Assembly: GCA_025667525.1 (NCBI GenBank)
Contig: CM046882.1
Location: forward strand, 218,224,592 to 218,288,591
Length of the DNA stretch: 64,000 bases
Direction: 5' to 3'
From: Glebionis coronaria
Taxonomy: Eukaryota > Streptophyta > Magnoliopsida > Asterales > Asteraceae
Every line of letters begins with the position of its first letter. Positions within the stretch are counted from its first letter, which is position 1. The notes under the pieces were generated by a model. The model was not told the origin of the DNA, made no database searches, and worked only from the letters and a program-made list of their open reading frames with translations. Both the position numbers and the translations under genes were made by a program. This document shows positions 22,406-35,863 of the stretch, piece by piece.

Positions 22406-23663
22406 TCTCCCCTACACTTAATATGAACATTTTCCTCAATGTTTAAGCATGTGGAAGTATACACCCCTACACTTAGGACATTGTGCACGTTGTTTAAATC
22501 TTGCTAAGGAAGAGACAACTAAAGTTATTCCTATTTCAACATTTATGGATATAAAATAGTAAATCAAAAGTTTAGGATAGAACCGGGAAGAGGGGTACAC
22601 GGGATCACGGATTGGCAAAAGTCATCAATTGTGGATCTTTAAAAGCTCTAATCCCTGCATATCATAAAAAACAAAACAACAAACAACTACGTGGCTCCCC
22701 TTACACTTATTATGAAAAACGGATAAAGAAGGATAGATCATCGGGTTGCCTCCCAAGAAGCGCTTGTTTTTGTTAACCGAGTCACGAGCCTGACTCGACC
22801 CTGAATACTATGGTTGAAATTGCATAGAAAACCTTGATGAAAATCCGCCAGGGTCAAATACATGGTTCTCATCCAACAAGTAGGATAAACCTAAGGTGAA
22901 GAGCACAAGCCAAAGTAGAGTAGGAGAGGTTCCCTTAAGCAAAAGTTGAGCACGGTGGTAGAAGGTATTGTAAGGTTAAATCATAGCTCCGTATTTTCCA
23001 AAAGTCTTTCCTTTTATTTCATCAGATGGATACTGAGATGGATCAAAAACTATGATACCTGGATCGAACACCTTTTCCTTTAGGGGAAAATAGTAATGTC
23101 ACTCAGTAGTCCTTGAAGAATATTCGCCCATATACCTCACAATCTCATCCGAAGAAGGTTTAAAGAGAGGTGTCGAAACATAAGTACTGCGAATGTTGGT
23201 GTCGTCTGGTTTCTTCTCCTTTGAAACATGTTTCCTAACATCAAAAGGAGGGTAGAGGCCATAATCAAAATCCAAAGTAGGAGAATCATGCTCATTAGTA
23301 AAGTAAGTATTGAGAAAGGTGGCGAAATCTTCCTCAATAGATTAATCCTCTAAAGTAGTATCAAGTGTTGTTGGTGGAGGATCCTCATCAAAAATAGGAG
23401 CAAAATCATCATTAGAAGACACAACACTTAAAGAATCACTCGAAAGAGTGTCAACATCATCAAATTCATCATAAATCAGCATGCCTTAATACTCGAAAGT
23501 AGAATCATCATAATCATCATAAATTGGTGGAGCATCCATGTTGATACCAAACTAAAATCTTAAACCTTAGCTTCTTTAAGGGTTGTGATAGAAAGAATGA
23601 ATTCAATCTAGCACTAGATAAACTTTGCAATACATAAAGTAACTAAATAAGATGCGGAAAATA
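22406..23663 (-). mobile_element. Athila-1 internal DNA continued (copy 1)
   Basis: Continues from 12691 once Tekay-1 is taken out. On the minus strand it contains AAGCGCTTCTTGGGAGGCAA (22749-22768), a phrase typical of the 3' non-coding part of Athila elements, and a broken acidic ORF upstream of it. It is cut at 23663/23664 by the duplication join. Confidence 0.6.
23099..23482 (-). pseudogene. Athila-1 acidic ORF, broken copy
   Basis: Same reading as 43700-44083, but a single base change makes a TAA stop (plus-strand TTA at 23342-23344) where copy 2 has a Tyr codon in EDYSIEE. No other break is seen in the stretch. The product is unknown: rich in Asp/Glu and Thr/Ser. Confidence 0.5.
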
Positions 23664-24553
23664 AAGTATAAAGCTAGCAAAGTTCTTTCATAGACTAAGA
23701 AGGATAGAAGGGAGCTCTACAACATGTTGCTCAGATGTCATCAAACAGGTTGGACTTTTAAGAAGTTGCAGGGATTATCTTTTGATGAGTTAGAGTATAA
23801 GGCTTATCCTATATGGGCAAGTGTTCAAGAGCAGAACACTATCAGGCTTCTTTCAGATGATAAAAAGGAAGAACTTGCAGAAGAGATGCAGATCCAACAG
23901 GCTTTGGTTACACCAAGACCATTAATGAAGGGACTTACACTTGAGTTCCCAGAAAACATGGATAGAGTGAATCCTAGTGAAGCTGTTATTAGAAAGAGTA
24001 TCAAGCTCTCACCCTTGGAAGCTTCACATATGGTAGAGGTGTTACCTCATGATTCCAGAAACCCTATAGTTCACTATGAGGAAGATGCAAGTGAGTTTTG
24101 GATGATTGGAAAATATGGGAAAGAGGTACATACTTTCACTACTCTTATGTCTTTGTTTGCAAGCCTGGATAGGGAAGACTTGGCAGACCATTGGAGGTTG
24201 ATGCAGGCCAAGTATGAGACTGAAGCACATACTTCAGTCAATGGAATAAAGATTTGGTCAACATTCAAGAGAATGTGTGCACCAGATGAAGAAGATCCAG
24301 TTTGGAAGGATCTTGATGATATTAGTGGACTTCAATGGCGTCTACATTCAGCAGCTGGTGTGTATCACTTGAGTACTACAATGTTTTATGAGTATCTTCT
24401 TGTGGATGCTGAATATCCTATGTACAAAGAAGTTTGAAGAAAATAGTGTCAACACAGTTGGAGATGGATTACACAAGTGAAGTTGGCAAAGATTTGATTA
24501 GGTTATTTATTTCCAACTTAATAAGATTTGTTAGAATCCTCCTTTTACTTAGT
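23664..24553 (+). pseudogene. Extra-ORF C-terminal fragment of Copia-L, copy 2
   Basis: The duplicate of 3061-3950, starting mid-ORF at the duplication join. It keeps the 237-codon stretch 23724-24437, identical in translation to 3121-3834 (motifs FTTLMSLFASLDREDLADHW and DEEDPVWKDLDDISGL). The first in-frame stop, TAG at 23691-23693, is retained. With no 5' part it cannot be expressed as the original protein. Confidence 0.75.
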
Positions 24554-24604
24554 TTTTATTCAGAAACTTGATTACTAGAGTAGATATCAAGGTTAGGGGA
24601 GGAT

Positions 24605-25086
24605 TGTTGGGAATTAAATGAAGCCAAGACACTTAGACGCCAACAAGAGGAATTTGGACGTTGATAGGAAGAAATCAAGCGTTGTCAAGACAAGCATTGA
24701 TAGGAAGAAGTCAAGCGTTGATAAGAAGAAGTCAAGCACTGATAGGATACTTAGTCAACACGTTTTATGTTTATAGTAAAGATATGTTCGACAATGTATT
24801 TCTTTACCTAAAATAACTGATACGTAGACTCTTGTACAAGGTTTCTTAATCTATAAAAGGAGGCCTTTAGGTTTAGTTCAATATATGTTTTTCACACTTT
24901 CATTGTACGCAAGTTCGATTAATCAATCAAAGTTGAAGTTTGGTTTATCTTGTTTGTGTGTTCTTGTTTAAGTATTAACGCCTCATAATACTTTAATTGT
25001 TTCGTATACAACAAAGTTTCTCTAAGTGTTTAACTTGATTTATTCTCGTTTACACAAGCTAAATCGATCTAAGTTTAGGATCAACA
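24605..25086 (+). repeat. Copia-L 3' LTR, copy 2
   Basis: The duplicate of 4002-4483, with the PPT just before it. The 21-bp repeat block at about 24634-24747 has changes in two cores (GCCAAC for GCCGAC, GCATTG for GCGTTG). The element around it is not a second insertion: it came with the segmental copy. Confidence 0.75.
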
Positions 25087-28000
25087 TCAATGAATATGAA
25101 CCTAAGGAATCATAGTAACAATACTATGTCAACTCTTATTTCTAGTAAGGTTCTAATTTAATGTCAATTTTAAAAATCCCCAATTATGAATGTATGAACC
25201 CTAAAACAAATTAGATAAAACTGAAAGAAACAACTTAAAATTAATAGATCTTGGATGATGGATGAGTGAAACCCACGAACTTGAATTAATTAATTTGAGT
25301 GATTGAAGGTTTTTGAAGCTTCAACAATGTTGGAAAAACAAAAAACTGCCGGTTGTGTGTGAAGGAGAGAGAAGGTCTTGTTTGAAAAAGGGTATTTACA
25401 AAAACTGGCGCTCTGATAAAGATTCTGCACGCGGTTCCTTATTGATAAGGAACCGCACTATTGAACCGCCAGAGATAAAGAACCGCCTACAGAGGCAGGT
25501 TTTTATCAAAGAAATATAATGAATTTTTGAAAACCAAAATTTTTAAAATACTTATAAATATATCTTAAACCTTTTAGGATATCATTGGACCACCACAACA
25601 ATAGGTAATAATGCCATGTTGAAGGATTACGAGTTGAATCGAGATAAGAAAAGACTGAAACGAACAAAGGACTACTCGTATTAAAGAAGCAAAGGGAGAG
25701 GAGTCAAGAGAAGTGAATCAATACCAAGAACATTGCTCAAAAGACAAATGACATTCTCCAAATTGAGGAGGTGAAGAGCTTGTGTCATATATAGTGGTTT
25801 AAGACGTGCCTTTCCGGTGAAAGTCTAAACGGCTTTGGTAACGAATTATACCAAGAAATTTTGATGCATAGAATAAGATCATTTTTAAGAGTAGTCTTAT
25901 TCTATTTCAAAACATGAGCAAAGAATAGATCCACTTTCTCTCCCACGTGATCGTATAATTATTGCTAGAATTAACAATAACAATATCCTTGGAATATTTC
26001 AATTCTAAATGTGTAAAATCCACCTACAACTTAATGAAGTAGTTTGGTATTTCGAGGGATTCACTTATCATATTAGAGATGAGCCTAAATGCACAAGTTA
26101 CACATGATATAGGGCCTACTAACTGTAAGGGTGCAAACCACGGAAATCATGCATGATACTTTAAGCTTCTACTAACTTACCCTACATCTCCATAGTGAGT
26201 CAAGTATCCAAGCAATGAAGGTTTGAGAAGGAAAATGGAAAGAATCACACACCACAAGTAAATGTCAAGGCAAGGATGCCAAGAACAAGCATATTGTCAA
26301 TTAATGATCAAAAGAATGATCAATAGGGCCTTTGGAAGAACGAAAGCGTACCTTGGACACAAATTGCATTCCGGGCTTTCAAGGAATCGATGCAAAGCCC
26401 AACTATGACTAATAGTGACTACTAAGTCTTCAGGGACTAGTATCACTCCTACCCATCTCGATATCATCATTCAATGTTGTTGGAAATCAAAGAAGATGAG
26501 TCTTCTACAAGTGTAAGTAACTCAATCCACAATCAAAAGAATGATTTATCATCATGAGTACCTACACATAACAAGATGCAAACTAGTAGATACATTGCAA
26601 GAGCAAATCTAAAATGTATTAATACTACTAATTTAGTAATATGCAATATTAACAATTAAAAAGGCTTATTTAAAATATAGTTTGACCAAAGAAAAACTTT
26701 AGTACAACTTAACCTTCTAATTTGAGGAGACAATAGATCGATCCAAGTTTTAAAGTACAATATACTTCAAAGATATTGTGTCACCATCTCTCTAATACCA
26801 ATTGTAGAAACTAGAAGGGGGGGTTGAATAGTTTCTCATCAGTTTATCTCCTAATTGAATTTTTTTTTCAATTAGGTGATGCACAAAACTATCTTTTGCT
26901 TGAAAGCTAGTTGCATAATGATTAGGTTCACTTCTAATGCATTAATAATGTGTAGTAAGTATAATGATACTGAATGTAAGTAACGAGTAAAGAAAGAAAC
27001 AACCTAGTAGGAAGACACCAAGATTTATAGTTGTTCGGCAACGAGTCTCTATCCTCGTTCCCACTCCACTCCTCGAGTGCACCTTACTCGAGATTTCCAC
27101 TATATCCACAAGCTCCCTTCTTGGCGGAGAAAACCTTACAACGGCGCTTACATTATTTTCCAACACTAAGCTAAATGTCGAAACCTAATCATAGCTAGGA
27201 CCAATCTACACAACATCGCCCACTTCAAAATTTAACGACACAAGGCTAGATGTCGAGTTCTAATCCAAAGCTAGAACCAATCTTCACAACATTGCCTACT
27301 TCACCATTTTCCGGCACAAAGATAGATGTCGAGTTCTAATCCAAAGCTAGAACCAATCTTCACGACTCTTCACTTTGAAGCTAAGTGAGAACTTCACACA
27401 ACACAACTACGTATCACTTTATAGTTTAGTGAGAACTCACAAGACACAACCACATCACTTTATAATTTAGTGAGAACTAACACAACTAATTACAACTCAA
27501 CTAAACATATCCAAGTACACACATGTAGCTTGGATCTACACAACACAAATCCAAGCACACACATGTGCAATGGATTTACACAGCTCTAATCCAAGTATTC
27601 ACATATAGCTTAGATGAACACAACTAGTCCAAGTATTCACAAATACATTGGATCTACACAAGACACAAATAAACAAATGATGAACATGACTAGATCTTTA
27701 GGAGAAGGTGATCTTCATCAATGCTACATCTTTAATCACATCACAAGTGTGTGAGTGATCTTCTCTTTGGAGAAGGTAAAGAAAGAGATCAAGAGGATAA
27801 TCATGAGTAAACATACTTAACACATTAAGTGATCATTTACAAATAACTAGCATTAGATAGGAGAAAGAAGGCTGAAAGAGATTTCCAAAAAGGGTTTATG
27901 AGAATGCTGATTTGATCCACTATTTATAAGACAAACATCCAACGGCTATATCTGCCCGCGATTCCATATTGGAGCCCGCGATTCCTTATCGACAAGGAAC

Positions 28001-29941
28001 CCCCGTAGGTGCTAAGGTACCGCCGACGTAGAGTCCGCTCCCTTTTGTCTTTTAGTAAATTTATAATATCTGAGGCTGTTTAAACCTTCAAATGATATTC
28101 TTATGGCATTTGGAATATGAAATATTCAAATTTACATTTTCATTTTAATAAAACATTTTCTTAAAAATAATGTTTATTAAAAATCTTTTGTTACATTTGA
28201 CAAAAGTGTGTTTTAAGGCTAATCACTTTTATGATCACTAAACATGATTAAGATATGTTACTGTAATGATTACTACCATAATGATAGTGTTTGTTAGGTA
28301 ATTCGCTTTATGATTGTGTTTGACAATAAATGTCTTTTTAATTTGTCGTGATCAAAACTAAGAAAGAATAATTAATACTAACAATGGTTTTAGGTATTGA
28401 TTTGCATTAACACATTGCTTTAACTTATTTTTCTTCAAATTATTTACATCGGATGTCAAGTTTTGTTATGATGTTCTAGATAACTTAAACCTATGTTGTC
28501 ACCAGCTTTTTGTTGACAGATTTTAGTATCATTTTCAGGTGAGGTAGTTATGAAGGATGATGTTAGAAGTGGCTAGAGTTTAGAGGCTGCTAGGACTGCA
28601 TTAGGAGGAATCCCTTTCCTCTTAGTTTTCTTTTCATTGTTTGAATAAGTGATACATTTTAGACACCTATATGTTTGATGTTTCTTTATTTTTTTTGTAT
28701 TTGGTAAGAGGTAGGAATTTTACCTACTTACCTAGACTCCTGCATTTGTTGAGATATTGTCATGATATTTTGTGTCATCATTTATGATATTTCAATTTCA
28801 TTTAGTTCTCTCTATAGACACGCTATTGTTGTGATGATATCCATATGTCGCGCCCCATATTCTGCCATGGTGGGGTGTGACACAAAGTTGGATGGACCTT
28901 GCTTGACCCGAATTAGGTTTAATTTGGTTGTAAGAGGCTCTGGCTCTTGCACCAAGTGAATGTATGGTTGAGATCCTACACACTAAACAACACGCTTTTA
29001 GGCTTACCGTGGGAGTGTATCCCACGATTAGACTTCGGCGTGAGAGTAAGTAAATAGTTTAGGGTTAGTAATCAGTGTGATTTGAGAGTGAATGAAATCG
29101 TACTTTTGTGGAACCCTTGGGGGTTCCTTATATAGGGCGGTAAATCTCTGTTGGACTTTACCGAATCTTCGGCCCAAAGCAAGAGATAACTTCCATAATT
29201 GGTTTGATTGTTATCTCCTAATTATGGTTAGTAGATATCCCCGACTTTTGGGGTGAATCATAATCCTAATCAGATTGTAATTTTGTCTAACCCTTTTCGG
29301 GCGTACCGGGCCATGGGCCGCATATGACACATGCGGCCACTATTCATCTGAAGCCCATAGGTCCAAATGATATTATTCTAACCCATTCGTGATGGGATAG
29401 TTATGGGTAGTACCTGTGGGCCAGGTCCATCTCCCGGATGGGGACTATACGTCATCATGTCCCCCAGTCTAGTTGTTACAGCCGCATGCGTGACCTCTAG
29501 CCTAACCATTGCTCCTCACCCATACTGAAAAATAGACTCATACCACAAGCTGTTTGACCAGGAAAACATTAATAAAGGCATTAATGATAGTAAAAAACCG
29601 GCTGTGTCAGCGTCTGTTCATATGTTAGCCTGAAAAAGTGCACCCCATGGGTCCCACTCTCAAAGCACGTATAGAACTGATAATGAGGTGACCCGTGGGT
29701 CCCTATGAAGTTTCAACTGTGCTCCAAACCCATCCGTTAGATGGATGTAGTGGAGTACACGTGTCCTTCATCCAACAAGCCTCGGAAGTCGAGGAAACAC
29801 TATATAAAGCCTGGTGTGTAACTGTGTACACATATCGACTACCATTGTTGCAACCTTTCATTCCTACCATACTCATTCTTGCATGGACATCCTTTGTAAA
29901 ACCCGCTTTAAAATACCTTAGAACATTAAATACATGAAAAC
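25087..29941. other. Copy 2 of the non-coding LTR-like block
   Basis: The duplicate of 4484-9339: hairpin at 25431-25456, probable minus LTR at 26803-28383 with its PBS-like site at about 26787-26801, the three tandem arrays (27170-27662), and the 37-bp palindrome at 28846-28882. One A is missing near 26878 compared with copy 1. I see no gene. Confidence 0.5.
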
Positions 29942-31781
29942 ACGGACAAATTAAAACTTTATGATTAATTAATATATGACACGTATCATGAACATTTAAT
30001 GTAATTAATACGTATATTAATTAATTACGACAAGTATTACGTATATTAATATTATTATTAACTCACGATAAGTATTTACGTATAATACTTAAAAACATAA
30101 CAAGAACTAAAACACGACTAATAACTGAATTTTGATGAGAAATAAATGTTCTTATTTGTCTATTCGTTCTTGGTGTCTAATCGAATTGATCCGATTAAAA
30201 TGTGTGACTCAGTCGTTTTTTGTGGATAAAAGAAAATGTGGTTATCTATTTTTAAAAATAAACTAAAACAAATGACAAATATAAAGAAATAAAACAAATT
30301 AAAACTTAACAAAATATAAAATTAAATATAAAATAAAATAAAACAATTTGAAATAAAGCTTAACAAAAATGACAAGAAAATAAAAAATAAAAAATTGTAA
30401 CTAATTCGTAAAAACATTTAACACATCAATTCGGAATTCTTAAATTGTAACTCAGTCGGAAAATGGATTAAAATGTAGTTCGGAATACATATTCTGAACA
30501 GTAGTTCGGAAAAACAATAAACGTATAATTCGGAAAAAATGTTTTACATATTATTCGGAATATTGAACAGAAAGTAATTCGGAATAATCTGAATGTATCT
30601 AATTCGGAATCCACTACTTAACCTAGTTCGGAAAACTAGACAATATTAAAATTCAAAATACTGCTGCGTTATTAATTCGGAATACACACATATTAACTAA
30701 TTCGGGAAAAATGTAATCTAGATCTAATTCGGAATAACCGAATTTAAAACTTAATTGGAATACTTTGAATTTTATAATTCGGAATAAGGTGAAATCTAAC
30801 TTAATTCGGAAAAGGCTTAAAAGAACATAAGTCGGAATATTAGGGTTTACTAATTCGAAATTAAGGAAAATAAGCTAAAACCAATTAAGCAAATAAACCA
30901 AAAATTAAGCTAAACTAATTTTTAAAATAAGCAAAAGAAGACACAAATTAAAATTCTAAAAACACCTAATAAGCCAAATTAATAAAACTAACTTTTAAAA
31001 ACATTAAACTACTAGATCTACTCAAATAAAAATAAACTAAACACAAAATAAGCAATAAGCACAATAAGCTAAAAACATCAATCACATAAAAATAATAAGA
31101 ACAATGAAATAAGCACTTCACGCAAATAAGCAATTAGAAAAAAATAAGCTACATGATGATTAACCAAATCAAACAGAAAATTAAAATAAGAAAGGAAGAA
31201 TGAGATGAATTGAAAAACTTGAATTAAAGATGAAGATTTAAGATTCAACAAATTGAAGATTAAGATGAAAAGCTTGAAAAATATGAAATGAAAACTTGAG
31301 AGAAAAGTATATTACACCTACTCCTAATTACCTTAATGAAAAACTATCTAATAATACAAATGAAAGATTTTTAGTCTATTTATAGGTGGAAGGAAATTAG
31401 TGTTGTTGCTTCCTTCTTTCTCTTTGTTTCTTGTCTTCTTAATTAATTCGTCTTTCTCGACTTTGTCTTGGGATATGTCGATAGATACAGTGAACTCGTC
31501 TTCTAATCACTTCTTTTATTAGATTTGGTTCTTCGACTTTATTAAACTTCCGTCTTTGGTCTTTTTCTAATCACTTTCATCTTTTGACTTTGTCTTTCGT
31601 CTTTTTCTTCGATAAAAGCCCGTGAAAGCCCGTGTTTTCTTCCTTTTTCATCTTTTGGTCCTAAAACACAACAAAAACACAAAACATGCATAATTCTGAC
31701 TTTTACGACATTAAATACACGTTTTGGTCTAGTTTTTATTTTTTTTAAGTGGTAAAAGGATAAGTGTTTTCACACTTATTA
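29942..31781 (-). repeat. Athila-1 3' LTR (minus, copy 2)
   Basis: The duplicate of about 9340-11179, with the TATA box at about 31374-31386 and PPT GTAGGGGGTTT just beyond 31781. The low-coordinate end is as uncertain as in copy 1. Confidence 0.6.
30403..30862. repeat. Phased AATTCGGAA array, copy 2
   Basis: The same cores, each 20,602 bp from copy 1. The few differences I see include the core at 30829 (AGTCGGAAT here, AGTTGGAAT in copy 1) and two in the spacers. Period and order are unchanged. Confidence 0.85.
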
Positions 31782-33293
31782 AACCCCCTACACTTGACCA
31801 TTGCAATGACCTCATGCAATACAAAGCAAGATTTACATTCTCCTCATAATTAACCCACCTTGGCCTTTATTACATACTATGATACTAAGGAAACTAAAAA
31901 GATAGAAAAATTCGAAATTGTTTGAAGGAAGAAACTTGTAAAGAAATCTAAGACTTACATTAGGGCTTTTGGTGTCATGAATATTTATCACCCTCAATTT
32001 CATGCTCCCCATACCAAGCTTAAAAACGAGATCATTATTATTATAAGTTAGTAAAGCTGACACTTACTCATGTGGTTTAATTATTCACTTAGACCCCCTT
32101 ATTCCTACGTTGTATCTCTTATATTTTATTTTTGTCTTAAATGATCACGAGGATGCATTTTTGACTTATTTCGATAGTTTATTTAGACCAAAATTAAAGT
32201 AGGACGGTTTAGTCCATAGTTAGCTAAAGGACAAAATATTTTAAAACTGCTTCTCAAAACCTCATAAAGTTCATATCTTGGCATAACTCGTTTCACGATT
32301 TGAGACATTTCTCGGACTGATATTTGGCGTTGACTTCATACGTCGAATCTTGAGAGACGTTCTTAAAATAATGGTCTTCTCTTTATAATTGGAATTTCTA
32401 CACTTGAAGTTTTTGAGAGATTCTTCAAACTTAGACCACGACTTCTTCATTTTTCTTCAATATTTATTTGGGATTTTGATATACAACGATCCGCCTCTTT
32501 TTTAGACTTGGATCTATTTATCCTCATACCTTGTTAGGATCTTTTCGGATAGACTTCTCCATGATTTTTTTGGAAGTAATTGCTTCTCGTCGTGTGTCTC
32601 GATCCCTAATATTGATTTTCGATAAACGATTCTTCGCATCATCTTTGATCTTTAGCAAAAAAATGTAGCCCTCATGCCTTGTTAGGGCCTTTTTGGACTC
32701 GCCAATTTTCGCATCCCGTTTCAATAAGTTATGCCTTCGCTATGAACTCTAATTAATCCCGAGCAACTTTTAAACGATCTTGGGCTATAAGCTAAGTAAC
32801 TTTTCAAATCGTACGAACTTATTTATTGCATTTATTTATTAAAAACCGATGAGAGAAAAAGCTTATAATTAACTCACATAAGTTCCTGAAATAATACAAA
32901 ACTTATAATTGACTCTTTCATCTCTCGTTCTTCACAATTTAAAATCTCAAGGAATGAGACTCGTGCATGCTTAGCTTAATAAACCAATTAAGGTCCATAT
33001 GGTTAAGGATACTAGCTACAGTAAAACTCAAATAAGTAAACTCAGGTTGAGTCAAAATATTCATGACGGGCCTAATATATCAAAGACATCTAAACTTGTA
33101 AAAACTATTTTATTTAATAATTTATTTTGACTTTATTCTAGAAATGAAATAAATACATAAAATGAAAGAAAATAACGATAACAAAGGAAAATACTTCTAG
33201 GCCAAAATAGATCAAAAATTTTGAAAAATGTCGAAAAATCAATTTTCTAGATAAAATGAGGCCAAATTCATGAAAAACCCACTTAACTTCGAT
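31782..33293 (-). mobile_element. Athila-1 internal DNA, 3' part (copy 2)
   Basis: The duplicate of 11180-12691, between the Athila PPT/LTR and the Tekay-1 target duplication at 33294-33298. No readable gene. Confidence 0.5.
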
Positions 33294-33298
33294 AGAAG

Positions 33299-35863
33299 TG
33301 TAAAACCCGTAAAAATAAGGTCATAATTTAATTCTACTATCAATTATTTTGAAGTATTTTATAACGTTAAATATTATTATGTTTAACGGTTTAAGTTGAA
33401 ACCGATATTAAATATTATATTTTAATATTTTGACGAGCAAAGAGGACTACTAGTGATCGCGATACCGACGGATGCCTAAAATTTTATATTTCATTATTGA
33501 TCGTTTCGATATTTAATACTTTTGACGATATCGTTTTAATTACGTGTCGAGTCGTTATATTTTTATTTTTCGTGTGCGTTTAAACTTTTAAGTGTTTTTA
33601 CGAAACCCGAGTCCCGTAAATATTTTCAAAAATTTACTAGTGACAATTTCCCACCTTTTAACTAGCTAATTACATTTTTAAGCCAAACTTTTGCCAATTT
33701 GCACTTAGGTCCTTACCCCACTAACTAAAAATTTAAAATTTAAAACACACACTTTATTATTTTACTTCCAAAAATTTCCACCAACTCTCTCCTTCTCCTT
33801 GTTATTGCCAAAACCCACTCCACCCCACCAAATCCATACATTTTTCAAATTATCACAAGTTTGAGGTTGATTCTAGCTAAATCAAGCTTAGACCCATCTC
33901 TATTTTTGATCAAGGATCACATAGGTATAAAAATTTTACACATGCAAGCACTTTTTATTTTTTTTGATGTTGGTAGGTGGAAGCCATGGTTATGCATGGT
34001 GTTTTTAGCATGATCCATGGTGGTTCTTTCTAAAAATCGTGTTAAAAACTTTATTTTGATCTAAATATTTTTATTTTTATTTTTATTTTGATGTTATGGT
34101 GGATGTATGATGATATTAGAGTATAGGAATGACCATTTCTATGGTTGGTTTTGGTCAAAAAGTTGATTTTGTACAAGATTTTGGTACCCATTTTATAGCA
34201 GTAGGTAAACTGAAAAATCCGAATTTTTATATTTTGAAAATGACTTAACTTATAGCCTAGGGTTGTAGATAATTTCCTTAGCTTCGATTTGATATAAGGT
34301 AGAGCTTCTAGCTCAAAACGAGCGCGAAGTTATGATGTTTTGAATAATCGTGTACCGGGAGACGAGTATCGACACTACATATAGTTGTTTTCGATATTTG
34401 GATCGAATCCTGGGGACTCTAAATGGATGTTTTAAAATGTGTAACCTACTGATAATGAGGTATTTATTTATTAGGTTGAGTTTACTTTAAAACCCGAGTG
34501 TCGGTTTTGTAAACGGAGTCGTTTAAATAAGTTAAAACGGTTGTATGAAAAATTAACGTAAATCTGTCCGGATTTTGTGGTTTGAAAATGAGTCGAGTAA
34601 AAGACTTTAAAAGTGATTTCATTTGATAAACTTGTAGGAGGACTTTATATATATAGTAAGTTAGTTAATAGAGTCATTTCATAAACGGTTGACAAGTTTA
34701 AAAGGGGTAAATAAGCTAGTACATGTAGTATGTACCGGCGGATTTTGTTAAAAGTATAAAATGGTAAAGTAAATGGGTAGTAAAGTATAGTGAAGCAATT
34801 TATATCGTTTACTCTTGAGTATATTGTGGTTTTATGAGTTCGAGTTTGATTTTATTAAGTATCATTTATTTCTCGAGTCTATTATTAAAGTACGCACCTT
34901 ATTTGCTAGGTTGCGGTTATCGTGATTATCGGGCATCTACTATCGTCGGCGATCGTCTCATTACCACTGTTGGCTAAGGTGAGTCTATAGCCTCGCTTGT
35001 GCACATTAAATTGTTTTAAAAACCCGCGAGGGGGAATACATGTTTTATAAACTTAGAACACAAGATTTTTATGGTATGCTTTGTCCCTCTATGAATGGAC
35101 CCGTGGTTGCCTTTAAATTGCATTAAGTGATTGCCTTTGTTAAAGCCTCAATTATGGACCGTTAACTAGCTTATGATGGGCTAGCCGCTAGTACAATTAA
35201 TAGATCTATGGGGGAAGCCGCCCCGGTTCAGTTTTTGTGGACTTGTCACAGAAGCTTAGGCCTGACCTCCACACTGTTTGGACATATTGTATTGAGAAGT
35301 CAGGTATACGGCAATGTACCAAAAATCTGGAGGTAACCGACAATTAATAAATCTCCTGTCTTATCAGACCTCTAAAGGGAGTGTTTAAGGGCTCGGTTCC
35401 ATGAGCTTATTGCAATTTATGCTATATACAATTATCATTGTTGATGCAAATTATTATTTGATGCTTATAAGCATGCCACAAACTTATAATCTTTGCTTGT
35501 GTTCAAATTGATTACATAAACCTATAGATTCACTCGGCATTTTTGCTGATTGTTTTACTCACATGTATTTCAGGTAATCAAGAAGTGGAAGCTTGGAGGT
35601 CACGGGGAATGAAGTTGTGCACTGCTTTTGTTGTTCAAACTCTTTGATTTATTTATCGTTCCGTTTTTAAAACAAACTAATATGTTGTTTTAACTTATCT
35701 TTTGGTAACGATTGCTTGGGACTACGCTACTCTGATGAATGTTTTGGGAACGATAAATCCAAAACGTCTCTCTTCGAGTCCTTCTTTATAAATTATGTGT
35801 TGTAGTATCATTGTCTAGCACCCAAAGATGTATTCCGCTGCGTCTAAATTTGGGGGTGTTAAA
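33299..35863 (+). repeat. Tekay-1 LTR1, copy 2
   Basis: 2,565 bp. About eight private substitutions relative to the other three LTRs, for example GAATAATCG for GAATGATCG and GGCCTGACC for GGCCCGACC. Confidence 0.95.

Larger units (their letters stand above)
3061..23663 (+). repeat. Tandem duplication, copy 1 (20,603 bp)
   Basis: From AAGTATAAAGCTAG at 3061 the sequence is repeated at 23664, with offset 20,603 falling to 20,601 through single-base indels (for example one A lost near 26878). The left edge is inside the Copia-L extra ORF and the right edge is GATGCGGAAAATAA at 23651-23664 in Athila-1. Only one base (A at 23664) is shared between the ends, so no long homology sits at the join. 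In the two Tekay-1 LTRs I count about 12 substitutions each between copies (about 0.5%). Confidence 0.95.
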
